This document shows, one piece after another, positions 1 through 8,623 of a stretch of 64,000 nt of DNA. The notes below the pieces were generated by a model. The model was not told the origin of the DNA. It did no database searches and saw nothing but the letters and a program-made list of their open reading frames with translations. The stretch is from positions 186,001 through 250,000 of the forward strand of contig NZ_JWIG01000021.1 in NCBI RefSeq assembly GCF_000814675.1, written 5' to 3'. Made by a program: the position numbers and the translations under genes. Within the stretch, counting starts at the first letter, position 1; every line of letters starts with the position of its first letter. This DNA comes from Pseudoalteromonas distincta. Lineage in GTDB: Bacteria; Pseudomonadota; Gammaproteobacteria; Enterobacterales; Alteromonadaceae.

Positions 1-1399
1 CTTGATAAAAGCCTGCCTCTAAACCTAAATATTCAGAGTAAAGCCCCCAACCTTCGCCAAATGCCGAAAGGTAAGCATCACGACGATATCTCGGCAAATT
101 TTCAAGCTCTGCATTAAGTGATATTTGTAAATGATGACCTGGCACTGCTTCGTGCAACGTTAATGCTTCTAAAACATACAAAGGGCGCTTATCTAAAGCG
201 TAAGTATTTACCCAGTAGTATCCAGCTTCATCATCTCGATTAGAGCCAGAATACCGACCTGTTGTGTATTTAGGGGCAATACTTGCGGGCACCGGTGCCA
301 CGCCATAAGGTTTGCGCGGTAAGGTATGAAATAACTTAGGCAGCTGTGCATCCATTTTTTTAGCAATGTAAGATGCTTCTTTCAAAAGTTGCTCAGGTGT
401 TGTTGCGTAAAACTGTGGGTCGGTACGTAAAAAGTGAATAAACTCAGCAAATGAGCCTTTAAAACCAACTTCCTTTATTACAGCTTCCATTTCACCTCGA
501 ATGCGAGCAACTTCTTTTAAGCCTAGCTCGTGGATCTCTTTTGGTGTCATGTCGGTAGTGGTGTAATGCTTAGCACGGTTTTTATAAAAAGCTTTGCCAT
601 TAGGGGTTTCTGAAATACCAATACTTGTGCGGGCGCCCGGTTGGTATTGCTCAGTAAAAAACGTTAAGTAGCTTTTATATGCTGGTATTACTTTATTTTT
701 TAAAACAACTTTAGCTCGCTGTTGAAGTGCATAAAAGTCACTCTCACTTAAACTGGCAGTGTTAGCTAAAAACGGTTTATAAAATTCTGATTGAGTTACA
801 TCATCAACTATATAAGTACTTATGGAGTCTTCGTATCCTTCTAAAACTGCTTTTGGTTGGGTGAGACCTGTTTCGAGCCCTTTTTTCATCCAATATATAT
901 TTTGCTCAAAAAAGCGGGGGATTTGTGCTAAACGTGCAAGGTATGTCTCTAAATCTTGCTCTTTTTTATATTGAGAACTGTTAACGATGTACGACAGACC
1001 GGAGTGAAAACCATACTCAGATGTAAGCGGCATGTAATGCGCATTAAACACATATTCGTCTACGCTATTTTGCACTTGGGCACGAATAATACTTAAGTTA
1101 ATTTGATTTTCGTCACTAAGCTTAGTTGCATCTACGGCATCTAAGTCTGCTAATAATTGAGTATTACTTTTGTACTGCTCTGCTAGAAATTCTGGCGATA
1201 AATTGGCAAGTAAATAACCATCAACCCCTTTTGAACTGCTATAAGGGTTTATACTTTCTCTATATTGAACAATAGATTGTGCCACTTGAGTAAACTGCTC
1301 ATTCGCGTTGGGTGTGGTTATTTGACATGCACTTAACGAACATAAAGCAGTTATGCCAAGAAGCGTTTGGCGAAGCGTTTTTGGTAAAAAAAGATTCAT
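1..1399 (-). CDS. DUF885 family lipoprotein, 3' end beyond window
   Basis: The gene runs off the left edge, so about 466 codons of the N-terminal and central part are visible. The start is the ATG at 1397-1399. The first residues form a lipoprotein signal: a hydrophobic stretch followed by the lipobox LSAC at about residue 25. Near the left edge the protein has HEAVPGHHLQ followed some 30 residues later by GEGWGLYSEYLG. This pair is typical of the DUF885 family of HExxH-like metallo-carboxypeptidase-related proteins, in which the histidines and the distal glutamate are thought to bind a metal. It is probably an exported, membrane-anchored peptidase-like protein. The substrate is not known. 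The family call is firm; the enzymatic role is inferred. Confidence 0.85.
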   Translation of the reverse strand, partial: MNLFLPKTLRQTLLGITALCSLSACQITTPNANEQFTQVAQSIVQYRESINPYSSSKGVDGYLLANLSPEFLAEQYKSNTQLLADLDAVDATKLSDENQINLSIIRAQVQNSVDEYVFNAHYMPLTSEYGFHSGLSYIVNSSQYKKEQDLETYLARLAQIPRFFEQNIYWMKKGLETGLTQPKAVLEGYEDSISTYIVDDVTQSEFYKPFLANTASLSESDFYALQQRAKVVLKNKVIPAYKSYLTFFTEQYQPGARTSIGISETPNGKAFYKNRAKHYTTTDMTPKEIHELGLKEVARIRGEMEAVIKEVGFKGSFAEFIHFLRTDPQFYATTPEQLLKEASYIAKKMDAQLPKLFHTLPRKPYGVAPVPASIAPKYTTGRYSGSNRDDEAGYYWVNTYALDKRPLYVLEALTLHEAVPGHHLQISLNAELENLPRYRRDAYLSAFGEGWGLYSEYLGLEAGFYQ

Positions 1400-1715
1400 T
1401 ATTATTTAACTTGATGATGCAATAGATTGCATAAAACTATCGTAGGCTAAAGAAATAGCAAGTAAATGAGACAAACTAGCATATTGAAATAATGCTACAT
1501 ACGTTAACAGAAGTAAAAACCAGCCGAATTGATGAGAAAAACAGCGATTGGGCTGCTAAAGTAAAATTTAAGTTCCCTAACTATCGTTTTTGCTTTTAAA
1601 TAGCGCGGATAATGATTACTGTATAAAAAAATAATAAAAAGCTCGGACGCATAACCGCCTCATGGAATGAGATATTTTAAAATTTGTACTTATGCGTACT
1701 TAGTTGGTATTTAAA
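1400..1715. other. intergenic region between divergent genes
   Basis: About 300 bases separate the DUF885 gene (minus strand) from the GGDEF-like gene (plus strand). The stretch is AT-rich and must contain promoters in both directions. I see no RNA gene, terminator hairpin or convincing operator in it. Confidence 0.5.
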
Positions 1716-2720
1716 ATGATGTTCCATGATTCCATGGCTATTGCACAAGAGAAGATGACTAAAGTGTGTGTGTTTTTAGAGCGCTATGCACTTTCTCCTA
1801 CGCCGCTCAATTATCAAGTTGTTTATACCTATACTAGCCAAACTAACCTTGAGCTGAATAAAGCCTTAGACCGCGCTATTGCGGTTGAAGATAATATAGA
1901 CAGTGTTTTAATTGAACAGCTCCATGCTGAATTTTTAAATACCGGTCACACAGAGCAAGTCAACATGATTCAAAATGTTGATGGTGTTATAAGTTCACTT
2001 TCTCAAAACTCTCAAGCTACTGAAAAACAGATAATTCGCTTTGCGGGTCAGGTGAGCGAATGCGTACATTCACTAGATGAGAACAACATAGAACAAAGCC
2101 GTCAAGCGCTTGAAGTACTTCATAATCAAACCGCCGAATTACTAAATCAACACAAGCAATTTAAGCAAGAACTAAGTAAAGCCAAACAACTACACGAAAA
2201 AACAAAAAAGCAGCTAAATCAACTTCGTAAACAACATATTATTGATAGCCAAACAGGGCTTTATAAACGCCATTATTTAACGCAACAAACTCAAGTATGG
2301 ACTAATCAAAAAAAGTCTATTTGCGCCATTGCGATTCAAATAGATAACCTTGATCACTTTACTGAAAATTACGGTGATATAATTGGTGAAGTTATTTTGA
2401 ATAAAGTAGCTAAACAAGTGCAAAAATATGTTTTTCAAAGTGGCTTGCCTGGCCGCACAGCTAAAGATCAATTTACTGTTTTACTCGCCGATATAGACCC
2501 AGAAACAGCCAATGTTATAGCTGAAAAAGTCCGAAATGGAGTCGAAAAGCTTCGCTTTGTTAGTTCAAAAACAGGGATTAAGTTACCTAGTATTGGCTTA
2601 TCTCTAGGAATTGCTCAACATCTACAAGAAGATGATTTTAATCAGTTAGCTAAAAAAGCGTCTCATGCGGCTTTTAAAGCGCGGTCATTAGGGCAAAGTA
2701 GCTACACTGCAGGGCAATAA
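1716..2720 (+). CDS. GGDEF-domain protein with degenerate active site
   Basis: The N-terminal ~165 residues are helical, and a long glutamine- and lysine-rich coiled coil runs from about 130 to 170. The C-terminal ~160 residues have the fold signature of a GGDEF domain: DSQTGLYKRHYL, then IQIDNLDHFTENYG and SIGLSLGIA. The signature loop itself reads AKDQF where active enzymes have GG[DE]EF, so both catalytic glycines are lost. Diguanylate cyclase activity is therefore unlikely, and the domain may instead bind GTP or a partner protein. There is no signal peptide or membrane segment, so it should be cytoplasmic. The start is uncertain: in-frame ATGs lie at 1716, 1719 and 1734, none with a clear ribosome binding site, and a TTG lies at 1704. 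Confidence 0.75.
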   Translation: MMFHDSMAIAQEKMTKVCVFLERYALSPTPLNYQVVYTYTSQTNLELNKALDRAIAVEDNIDSVLIEQLHAEFLNTGHTEQVNMIQNVDGVISSLSQNSQATEKQIIRFAGQVSECVHSLDENNIEQSRQALEVLHNQTAELLNQHKQFKQELSKAKQLHEKTKKQLNQLRKQHIIDSQTGLYKRHYLTQQTQVWTNQKKSICAIAIQIDNLDHFTENYGDIIGEVILNKVAKQVQKYVFQSGLPGRTAKDQFTVLLADIDPETANVIAEKVRNGVEKLRFVSSKTGIKLPSIGLSLGIAQHLQEDDFNQLAKKASHAAFKARSLGQSSYTAGQ

Positions 2721-2803
2721 ATTACCTGATAAATCATATTCAAATTGCACCTACTGCGTACAATAAAGTACACTAACCTCTATTGTCACGATAGAGATTA
2801 GTC

Positions 2804-3559
2804 ATGAACGAAACCGAACAAAAGACCACGCATTTTGGTTATAAAACAGTAGCCGAGGGCGACAAAGCTTCTATGGTTGCTGATGTATTTCACTCAGTAG
2901 CTGCAAAATACGATGTAATGAATGATTTAATGTCTTTTGGTGTGCATCGTTTATGGAAACGTCAAACTATTGCAAGCTCAGGTGTTCGTAAAGGCCATCA
3001 TGTACTCGATTTAGCCGGTGGCACTGGCGACTTAACGGCAAAATTTAGTCAACTAGTCGGTGAAACAGGTCAAGTTGTTTTGGGCGATATAAATTCATCT
3101 ATGCTTAAGGTTGGTCGTGAAAAACTACATAATCTTGGCTTAGTAGGCAATATTGACTACGTACAAATGAATGCAGAAATGCTGCCATTTCCAGATAATA
3201 GCTTTGATGTGATCACTATTGCCTTTGGCTTACGTAACGTTACCGATAAAGACAAAGCATTACGCTCTATGTACCGTATTTTAAAGCCAGGTGGCAGATT
3301 ACTTGTTTTAGAGTTTTCAAAACCAGAGCATGACGTACTTAGTAAAGCTTACGATTTTTACTCATTTAATTTATTGCCAACAATGGGTAAGCTAGTTGCT
3401 AACGACAGTGAATCGTACAAGTATTTAGCTGAGTCTATTCGTATGCATCCAGATCAAGACACATTAAAAGCGATGATGGAAGATGCGGGCTTTGAACAAA
3501 CAACATACCAAAACCTCACAGGCGGAATTGTTGCACTGCATCGTGGTTTTAAATATTAA
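2804..3559 (+). CDS. ubiE: ubiquinone/menaquinone C-methyltransferase UbiE
   Basis: SAM-dependent C-methyltransferase for the ring-methylation step of ubiquinone (and, where present, menaquinone) synthesis. The 251-residue length equals that of the E. coli enzyme. The class I methyltransferase motif I is visible as [10 protein letters not shown] near residue 70. Motif GDINSSML follows, then the UbiE signatures FGLRNVTDK and [15 protein letters not shown]. It opens a tight run of quinone genes (ubiE-ubiJ-ubiB), the usual proteobacterial order, with only 11 bases before ubiJ. The leader has a short hairpin (CTCTAT...ATAGAG, about 2778-2796) just before the start codon, which may affect translation; that is inference. 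Confidence 0.97.
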   Translation: MNETEQKTTHFGYKTVAEGDKASMVADVFHSVAAKYDVMNDLMSFGVHRLWKRQTIASSGVRKGHHVLDLAGGTGDLTAKFSQLVGETGQVVLGDINSSMLKVGREKLHNLGLVGNIDYVQMNAEMLPFPDNSFDVITIAFGLRNVTDKDKALRSMYRILKPGGRLLVLEFSKPEHDVLSKAYDFYSFNLLPTMGKLVANDSESYKYLAESIRMHPDQDTLKAMMEDAGFEQTTYQNLTGGIVALHRGFKY

Positions 3560-3570
3560 GGCTAGCAGTT

Positions 3571-4254
3571 ATGGCGCTTGAAAAAATAACAAAAAACAAT
3601 AATGGTGCAATGTCATCTGAGTTTTTTATGTTACCTAATTTTGTACTTTCGCTTATTGAGCGTGTACTAAATCAAGCGCTTAGCCTTGACCCACAATTAT
3701 CTCAAAAGCTAAACGCCGTTAAACATAAGCGCTTAGTAGTTGAAATAAGAGATTGGCAACAAAGCATCCAACTCGTTTATAGTGCTGATCAATTACACTT
3801 ATACAGCGCTCAAAGCAATGAAAATGCAGATTGTATGATCAGCGCAGATATAGAGACACTTTTAGCGCTCAAAAACCCTGCAATGCTTACCCAATTAATT
3901 CGCCAAGATAAGCTCGACTTACAAGGCGATTTAAATATTGCGCAAACTTATAGCAATGCATTTTCAGGTATTGATATTGATTGGCCTGAACAACTTTCTA
4001 AATACATTGGCGATGCCCCCGCTCAGCAGTTATACCTGCACTTAAAAGAACTAAAACAAAAGAGCAGCAAAACCGATACTAAAATAAGTACCATGCTTAC
4101 AAGTTTATGCCAAGATGAGCTCGCAATTACTATTCATCCATTAGAACTTGAGCAATTTAAACAAAAAAATAGAGAACTCAAAGGACAAGTCGCTGCCGTT
4201 GAGCAACGCATTAACGCCCTCTTAAATTCTTTTTTACCTTCAAACACCCGCTAA
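3571..4254 (+). CDS. ubiJ: ubiquinone biosynthesis accessory factor UbiJ (SCP2 domain)
   Basis: UbiJ is a lipid-binding scaffold of the soluble Ubi complex that holds the hydrophobic quinone intermediates for the hydroxylases and methyltransferases. The 227-residue protein has an SCP2-like domain in its first ~125 residues, with NADCMISADIETLLAL and LDLQGDLNIAQTYSNAF typical of the family. A predicted coiled coil lies at the C-terminus (QFKQKNRELKGQVAAVEQRINALL). Its position between ubiE and ubiB confirms the call. An alternative start at 3610 (MSSEFF) would give a length nearer the E. coli protein. The first ATG follows ubiE by 11 bases and has AAGG upstream, so I kept it. Confidence 0.92.
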   Translation: MALEKITKNNNGAMSSEFFMLPNFVLSLIERVLNQALSLDPQLSQKLNAVKHKRLVVEIRDWQQSIQLVYSADQLHLYSAQSNENADCMISADIETLLALKNPAMLTQLIRQDKLDLQGDLNIAQTYSNAFSGIDIDWPEQLSKYIGDAPAQQLYLHLKELKQKSSKTDTKISTMLTSLCQDELAITIHPLELEQFKQKNRELKGQVAAVEQRINALLNSFLPSNTR

Positions 4255-4263
4255 GGATTTTTT

Positions 4264-5865
4264 GTGTCGACTGCACGTTTGTATAACATCACCAAAACAT
4301 TACTTAGCTATGGACTAGACGAGCTAATTCCAAAGCATAAAGTACCTTGGTTTGGTAAAGTAGCCCGTGGCAGTTTATTTTGGCTGCGTAATCAGCACAA
4401 AGAAAAACCGGCAGGGCTACGTTTACGTTTAGCATTGCAAGAGCTTGGTCCTGTTTGGATCAAATTTGGTCAAATGCTCTCTACTCGTCGTGATTTACTC
4501 CCTCATGATATCGCTTTAGAGCTTGCGTTTTTACAAGATCAAGTTCAACCATTTGAAGGCGAACTTGCACAAAAAATAATAGAAAAAGCGCTCGAAATTA
4601 ACGATATAAGTGAATTATTTAGTAAGTTTTCACAAACTCCACTGGCCTCTGCATCTATAGCGCAAGTACATACAGCAAAACTTATTGATGAGCAGAGTAT
4701 TGAGCAAGATGTCGTAATTAAGGTTATTAGACCCAATATTTATGAGCAAATTAATGCCGATTTAGCGCTAATGGAAAAGCTCGCAAAGGTACTTGCAAAA
4801 GTACATAACGAATCAAAACGCCTGCGCCCGGTTGAAGTAGTTAAAGAATATAAAAAAACACTCCTAGACGAGCTCGACTTAATGCGAGAAGGTGCCAACG
4901 GCATTCAACTAAAACGCAATTTTGAAGGCTCTGATTCATTATATATCCCTGCAGTTTACAGTGATTACAGCCGTAGCAATGTGCTGGTGATGGAGCGTAT
5001 TTACGGCATACCCGTCTCTGATACCGATGCACTTATGGCGCAAAACACTAATATGAAATTACTTGCTGAGCGTGGCGTAGAAGTATTTTTTACGCAGGTG
5101 TTTAGAGACAGTTTTTTTCATGCCGACATGCATCCGGGTAATATTTTCGTCTCTCGAGAGCACCCTGAAAACCCAATGTATATTGGTATTGATTGCGGTA
5201 TTGTTGGTACGTTAAGCAAAGAAGATAAACGCTATTTAGCTGAAAACTTTATCGCCTTTTTTAATCGTGATTATCGCCAAGTTGCACAGCTACACGTTGA
5301 TTCTGGTTGGGTACCACCAGATACTAGCATTGAAGAATTTGAATTTGCGATTCGCACAGTTTGCGAGCCTATATTTAATAAACCTTTGGCCGAAATTTCA
5401 TTTGGACACGTACTCGTAAATCTATTTAATACTGCACGTCGTTTTAACATGCAGGTACAGCCGCAATTAGTACTACTACAAAAAACTTTATTATACGTTG
5501 AAGGATTAGGGCGTCAGCTTTACCCGCAACTCGACTTATGGAAAACAGCTAAGCCCTTTTTAGAAGACTGGGTAAAGCAACAAGTTGGACCGCTATCAGT
5601 ACTGAAGCAAATGTATGCTAACTTGCCATTTTGGGCTGAAAAAATGCCTGAGTTACCGGATCTAATTTATCAAAATTTAAAGCGTGCACCACACATTCAA
5701 CCTCAAGAACAAAAGGTCTCTCACAAACCTTTAATATTGAGTTTATTTGGTAGTGCTACAATGATTATGGCAACACTTTGTTATTTACAGCACGATTTAA
5801 TAGCTGCAAGTCTTGCAATAAGCTTATCGGCTATTAGCTTTATAGCGGCATGGCGCAGCGCATAA
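4264..5865 (+). CDS. ubiB: ABC1/ADCK-type atypical kinase UbiB
   Basis: Atypical kinase/ATPase of the ADCK (COQ8) family needed for ubiquinone synthesis. It acts at the inner membrane, probably in extracting or handling quinone intermediates. The family KxGQ motif is present as [15 protein letters not shown] near residue 75. The nucleotide-binding region includes [11 protein letters not shown], and the metal-binding segment is [14 protein letters not shown]. Two hydrophobic C-terminal segments (about residues 490-530) anchor it to the membrane. The start is a GTG at 4264, preceded by AAGGA at a proper distance and 9 bases after ubiJ. Length (533) is close to the E. coli protein (546). Confidence 0.96.
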   Translation: MSTARLYNITKTLLSYGLDELIPKHKVPWFGKVARGSLFWLRNQHKEKPAGLRLRLALQELGPVWIKFGQMLSTRRDLLPHDIALELAFLQDQVQPFEGELAQKIIEKALEINDISELFSKFSQTPLASASIAQVHTAKLIDEQSIEQDVVIKVIRPNIYEQINADLALMEKLAKVLAKVHNESKRLRPVEVVKEYKKTLLDELDLMREGANGIQLKRNFEGSDSLYIPAVYSDYSRSNVLVMERIYGIPVSDTDALMAQNTNMKLLAERGVEVFFTQVFRDSFFHADMHPGNIFVSREHPENPMYIGIDCGIVGTLSKEDKRYLAENFIAFFNRDYRQVAQLHVDSGWVPPDTSIEEFEFAIRTVCEPIFNKPLAEISFGHVLVNLFNTARRFNMQVQPQLVLLQKTLLYVEGLGRQLYPQLDLWKTAKPFLEDWVKQQVGPLSVLKQMYANLPFWAEKMPELPDLIYQNLKRAPHIQPQEQKVSHKPLILSLFGSATMIMATLCYLQHDLIAASLAISLSAISFIAAWRSA

Positions 5866-5945
5866 ACTGGGTGCTATTTGCGCTAGTGAGCGTATAATTA
5901 GTATTTAAAATAAACATTTAACCGTTTTATATATTGGAGAAAACC

Positions 5946-6194
5946 ATGGGTTTTGGTGGTATTAGTATTTGGCAATTATTAATTGTTTTAGCGATCATAG
6001 TTTTACTTTTTGGCACAAAAAAACTACGCGGTATGGGTGGCGATATTGGGGGCGCTGTAAAGGGCTTCAAAAAAGCAATGTCGGATGATCAAATGAGCGA
6101 GAAAGAGAAATCCGAGCAAATTCAACAATCAGAAAAAAACACTGCTGACAACTCAACCGATACTGAAAAAAACAAAGATAACAATAAGGTTTAA
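5946..6194 (+). CDS. tatA: Sec-independent translocase subunit TatA
   Basis: Small pore-forming subunit of the twin-arginine translocase, which exports folded proteins across the inner membrane. It shows one N-terminal membrane helix ([17 protein letters not shown]), the FGTKKLR hinge, a glycine-rich amphipathic helix ([17 protein letters not shown]) and a charged, unstructured tail. The ATG at 5946 is preceded by GGAG, whereas an in-frame TTG at 5934 coincides with that ribosome binding site and is not the start. It is 82 residues long and is followed by tatB after 5 bases. Confidence 0.96.
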   Translation: MGFGGISIWQLLIVLAIIVLLFGTKKLRGMGGDIGGAVKGFKKAMSDDQMSEKEKSEQIQQSEKNTADNSTDTEKNKDNNKV

Positions 6195-6199
6195 TTAGT

Positions 6200-6532
6200 A
6201 TGGGCATGTGGGAACTTGTTGTTATTTTTATTGTTGGTTTAGTGGTGCTCGGCCCTGAGCGCTTACCTGTTGCGATTAGAACAGTGAGTAAATGGGTTAA
6301 AACCGCTAAATCACTTGCCAACTCAGTAAAAGCCGAAGTAAGTGAAGAGCTTCGCATTCATGAGCTGCACGAAAACCTTAAAAAAGCAGAACAGCAAGAA
6401 TTAAAAGATTTAAGCCCTGAGTTACAAAGCTCACTAACAGAGCTACAAAAAGCGGCTGAATCAGTTACTCACAGCTACAAGAAACAACAATCTGATACAT
6501 CAAATAACCAACAACTTGATGAGAAAAAGTGA
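6200..6532 (+). CDS. tatB: Sec-independent translocase subunit TatB
   Basis: TatB forms the substrate receptor with TatC in the inner membrane. The protein opens with MGMWELVVIFIVGLVVLGPERLP, the classic TatB start with the conserved glutamate in the membrane helix and the GPERLP hinge that separates TatB from TatA. A long amphipathic and charged helix follows, and the tail is rich in Q, K and S. It is 110 residues long, shorter than E. coli TatB (171) but normal for the family. It lies between tatA and tatC. Confidence 0.95.
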   Translation: MGMWELVVIFIVGLVVLGPERLPVAIRTVSKWVKTAKSLANSVKAEVSEELRIHELHENLKKAEQQELKDLSPELQSSLTELQKAAESVTHSYKKQQSDTSNNQQLDEKK

Positions 6533-6580
6533 AATTTATTTCTCACTTTGTGGTCAACTTACTACATGGTATAAAAAATA

Positions 6581-7321
6581 ATGGCTGAGGAAGTAAAATC
6601 AGGGTTTGTAGCTCATTTAATTGAGTTGCGTGATCGGCTAATAAAAGCACTACTAAGCATTTTTGTTATTTTTATTGCCATAGTATATTTTGCAAATGAT
6701 ATTTATGCTTTTGTTGCACAGCCGTTAGTCTCGCATTTGCCAAGTACGGCAACCATGATTGCAACCGATGTAACAGCTCCCTTTTTTGCACCTTTCAAAC
6801 TTACTTTATTTGTCGCTTTATTTGCGTCGATTCCATGGATATTGCATCAAGTTTGGGGGTTTATAGCGCCTGGTTTATATCAGCACGAAAAGAAAATGCT
6901 CATGCCTATTCTCGCCTCAAGTATAATATTATTTTATGGCGGTATAGCCTTTTGCTACTTTGTAGTCCTGCCAATTATTTTAGGATTTTTTACAAGTACC
7001 GGTCCCGAAATGATGACCCTTGCACCTGACATAAGTAGTTATCTAGGATTTGTATTAAAGTTGTTTTTTGCATTTGGCGTCGCTTTCGAAATTCCAGTGG
7101 CTATTATGTTGCTATGCTGGAGTGGCGCAACAACAACAAAAAGCTTAAAAGAAAAGCGCCCTTATATCGTCGTGGGTGTTTTTGTAGTCGCGATGTTTTT
7201 AACACCGCCTGATGTATTATCACAAACATTGCTAGCATTTCCGATGCTTCTTCTGTTTGAACTAGGTCTAATTTTAGCAAAGTTTTATACCGCTAAACCA
7301 CAAAAAGAATCTGAGGAATAA
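6581..7321 (+). CDS. tatC: Sec-independent translocase subunit TatC
   Basis: Multispanning receptor for twin-arginine signal peptides. The N-terminus shows the family signature FVAHLIELRDRLIKALL, and about six hydrophobic segments follow. A loop carries FAFGVAFEIPVAI with the conserved FxxxFEIP glutamate, and LTPPDVLSQ is also conserved. The 246-residue length is normal (E. coli 258). The 48-base gap after tatB is short and without a terminator, so tatABC are probably cotranscribed. Confidence 0.96.
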   Translation: MAEEVKSGFVAHLIELRDRLIKALLSIFVIFIAIVYFANDIYAFVAQPLVSHLPSTATMIATDVTAPFFAPFKLTLFVALFASIPWILHQVWGFIAPGLYQHEKKMLMPILASSIILFYGGIAFCYFVVLPIILGFFTSTGPEMMTLAPDISSYLGFVLKLFFAFGVAFEIPVAIMLLCWSGATTTKSLKEKRPYIVVGVFVVAMFLTPPDVLSQTLLAFPMLLLFELGLILAKFYTAKPQKESEE

Positions 7322-7322
7322 A

Positions 7323-7838
7323 ATGAAAAAACAACTACTCTCACTATTGGTTTTATTAAGCGCACCAACTTTTGCTGCGCAAACAGAGTTTAATACTCAA
7401 GCGTTACAAGCATGTAGCTTTATTGAAAACGATTTTAACCGCTTACTTTGTTACGATAATACCATCGCGGGTAAGTCACTGGTTAAGCCATCAGTAACAA
7501 AAACGCTCACACCACCAACAGCTAATAATGTACCTCAGGCAGTAGCCACAACACCAACAGAAGTAAAAACAACAGCTGATGAATTTGGGTTAGAGTACAA
7601 AAAATCACAGACAGAAAAAGACGCTGAAATTAAAGCGATGGTTGCTTCAGTTGAAGAAGCTGCTTACGGCGAGTTAATTATTTCGTTAGATAACGGTCAA
7701 CAATGGCGTCAAATTGGCTCTGACAGCATGCGTTTGAAAAAGAACGATACGATTGTAATTAGCCGTGGTGTTTTTAACTCATTTTTACTTAAAATTGACG
7801 GTGAAAACCGCTCTATTCGCGTTAAACGTACTAAATAA
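7323..7838 (+). CDS. hypothetical exported protein with CYD motif
   Basis: Not a family I can name with certainty. It has 171 residues with a clear Sec signal peptide (MKKQLLSLLVLLSAPTFAA). The mature part begins with ALQACSFIENDFNRLLCYDNTIAG, a paired-cysteine segment resembling the N-terminal LxCYD motif of VasI/TagO-like type VI accessory proteins and related periplasmic proteins. A low-complexity T/P/V linker follows (about residues 60-85). The C-terminal ~60 residues resemble a small beta domain (GELIISLDNGQQWRQIGSD...). It starts 1 base after tatC and its stop overlaps the tatD start (TAATG), so it belongs to the tat operon. A role in envelope quality control is only a guess. Confidence 0.7.
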   Translation: MKKQLLSLLVLLSAPTFAAQTEFNTQALQACSFIENDFNRLLCYDNTIAGKSLVKPSVTKTLTPPTANNVPQAVATTPTEVKTTADEFGLEYKKSQTEKDAEIKAMVASVEEAAYGELIISLDNGQQWRQIGSDSMRLKKNDTIVISRGVFNSFLLKIDGENRSIRVKRTK

Positions 7839-8623
7839 TGTCATATACGTTAATTGATGCTGGAGTTAACTTAACTAATCATCAATTTGATGAGCAGCAT
7901 CACGATGTAATTACCCGTGCCAATGAAGCGGGTGTTACAAATATGCTTATTATTGGTTGTGATATTGCAAGCAGTCAGCAATCACTTGAACTTGCAACAA
8001 AGCATCTTCAATATTCTACGGCGGGTATCCACCCGCATGATGCAAAATCAGCCACTAATGAACTAGAAGCACAACTAACTGTACTTGCAAATAGTAAGCA
8101 TGTTATCGCTATTGGTGAATGTGGCCTTGATTATAACCGCGACTTTTCGCCTCGCGATGTACAGCGCAGTGTTTTTAGGCGCCAATTAGCACTTGCTGAA
8201 AAATTAGATTTACCTGTTTACTTGCATGAACGTGATGCAAGTGACGACATGTTAGGTATATTAAAAGAGTTTAATATTCGCGGTGTACTCCACTGCTTTA
8301 CGGGTAACTCAGCAGCTCTAAAGCAATATTTAGATTTAGGTCTATATATTGGTATAACGGGTTGGGTATGTGATGAAAGGCGTGGAAAAGAGTTACAACA
8401 GCTAGTGCCTAGCATTCCTCTAGATCGATTATTAATAGAAACTGATGCACCATTTTTAATTCCACGAACAGTTAAACCAAAACCTAAATCACGTAAAAAT
8501 GAACCTGCCCTGCTTCCTTATATCTGTCAAACGGTTGCACAACTTTATCAAATAGATGAAGAAGTTGTGGCCCGTAAAACTACAGAAAACTTTCACCGTG
8601 TTTTTGGTTTAGAAGATCGTTAA
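7838..8623 (+). CDS. tatD: TatD family metal-dependent hydrolase/nuclease
   Basis: TatD proteins are TIM-barrel, metal-dependent 3'-5' exonucleases linked to DNA repair and quality control; despite the name they are not needed for Tat transport. The sequence starts with LIDAGVNLTNHQF (metal-binding D/H region). It also shows the family motifs AIGECGLDYNR, VYLHERDA, GVLHCFTG and LIETDAPFL, which supply the metal ligands and catalytic residues. Its 261 residues match the usual ~260. It overlaps both neighbours by one base, a strong sign of translational coupling. Confidence 0.93.
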   Translation: MSYTLIDAGVNLTNHQFDEQHHDVITRANEAGVTNMLIIGCDIASSQQSLELATKHLQYSTAGIHPHDAKSATNELEAQLTVLANSKHVIAIGECGLDYNRDFSPRDVQRSVFRRQLALAEKLDLPVYLHERDASDDMLGILKEFNIRGVLHCFTGNSAALKQYLDLGLYIGITGWVCDERRGKELQQLVPSIPLDRLLIETDAPFLIPRTVKPKPKSRKNEPALLPYICQTVAQLYQIDEEVVARKTTENFHRVFGLEDR

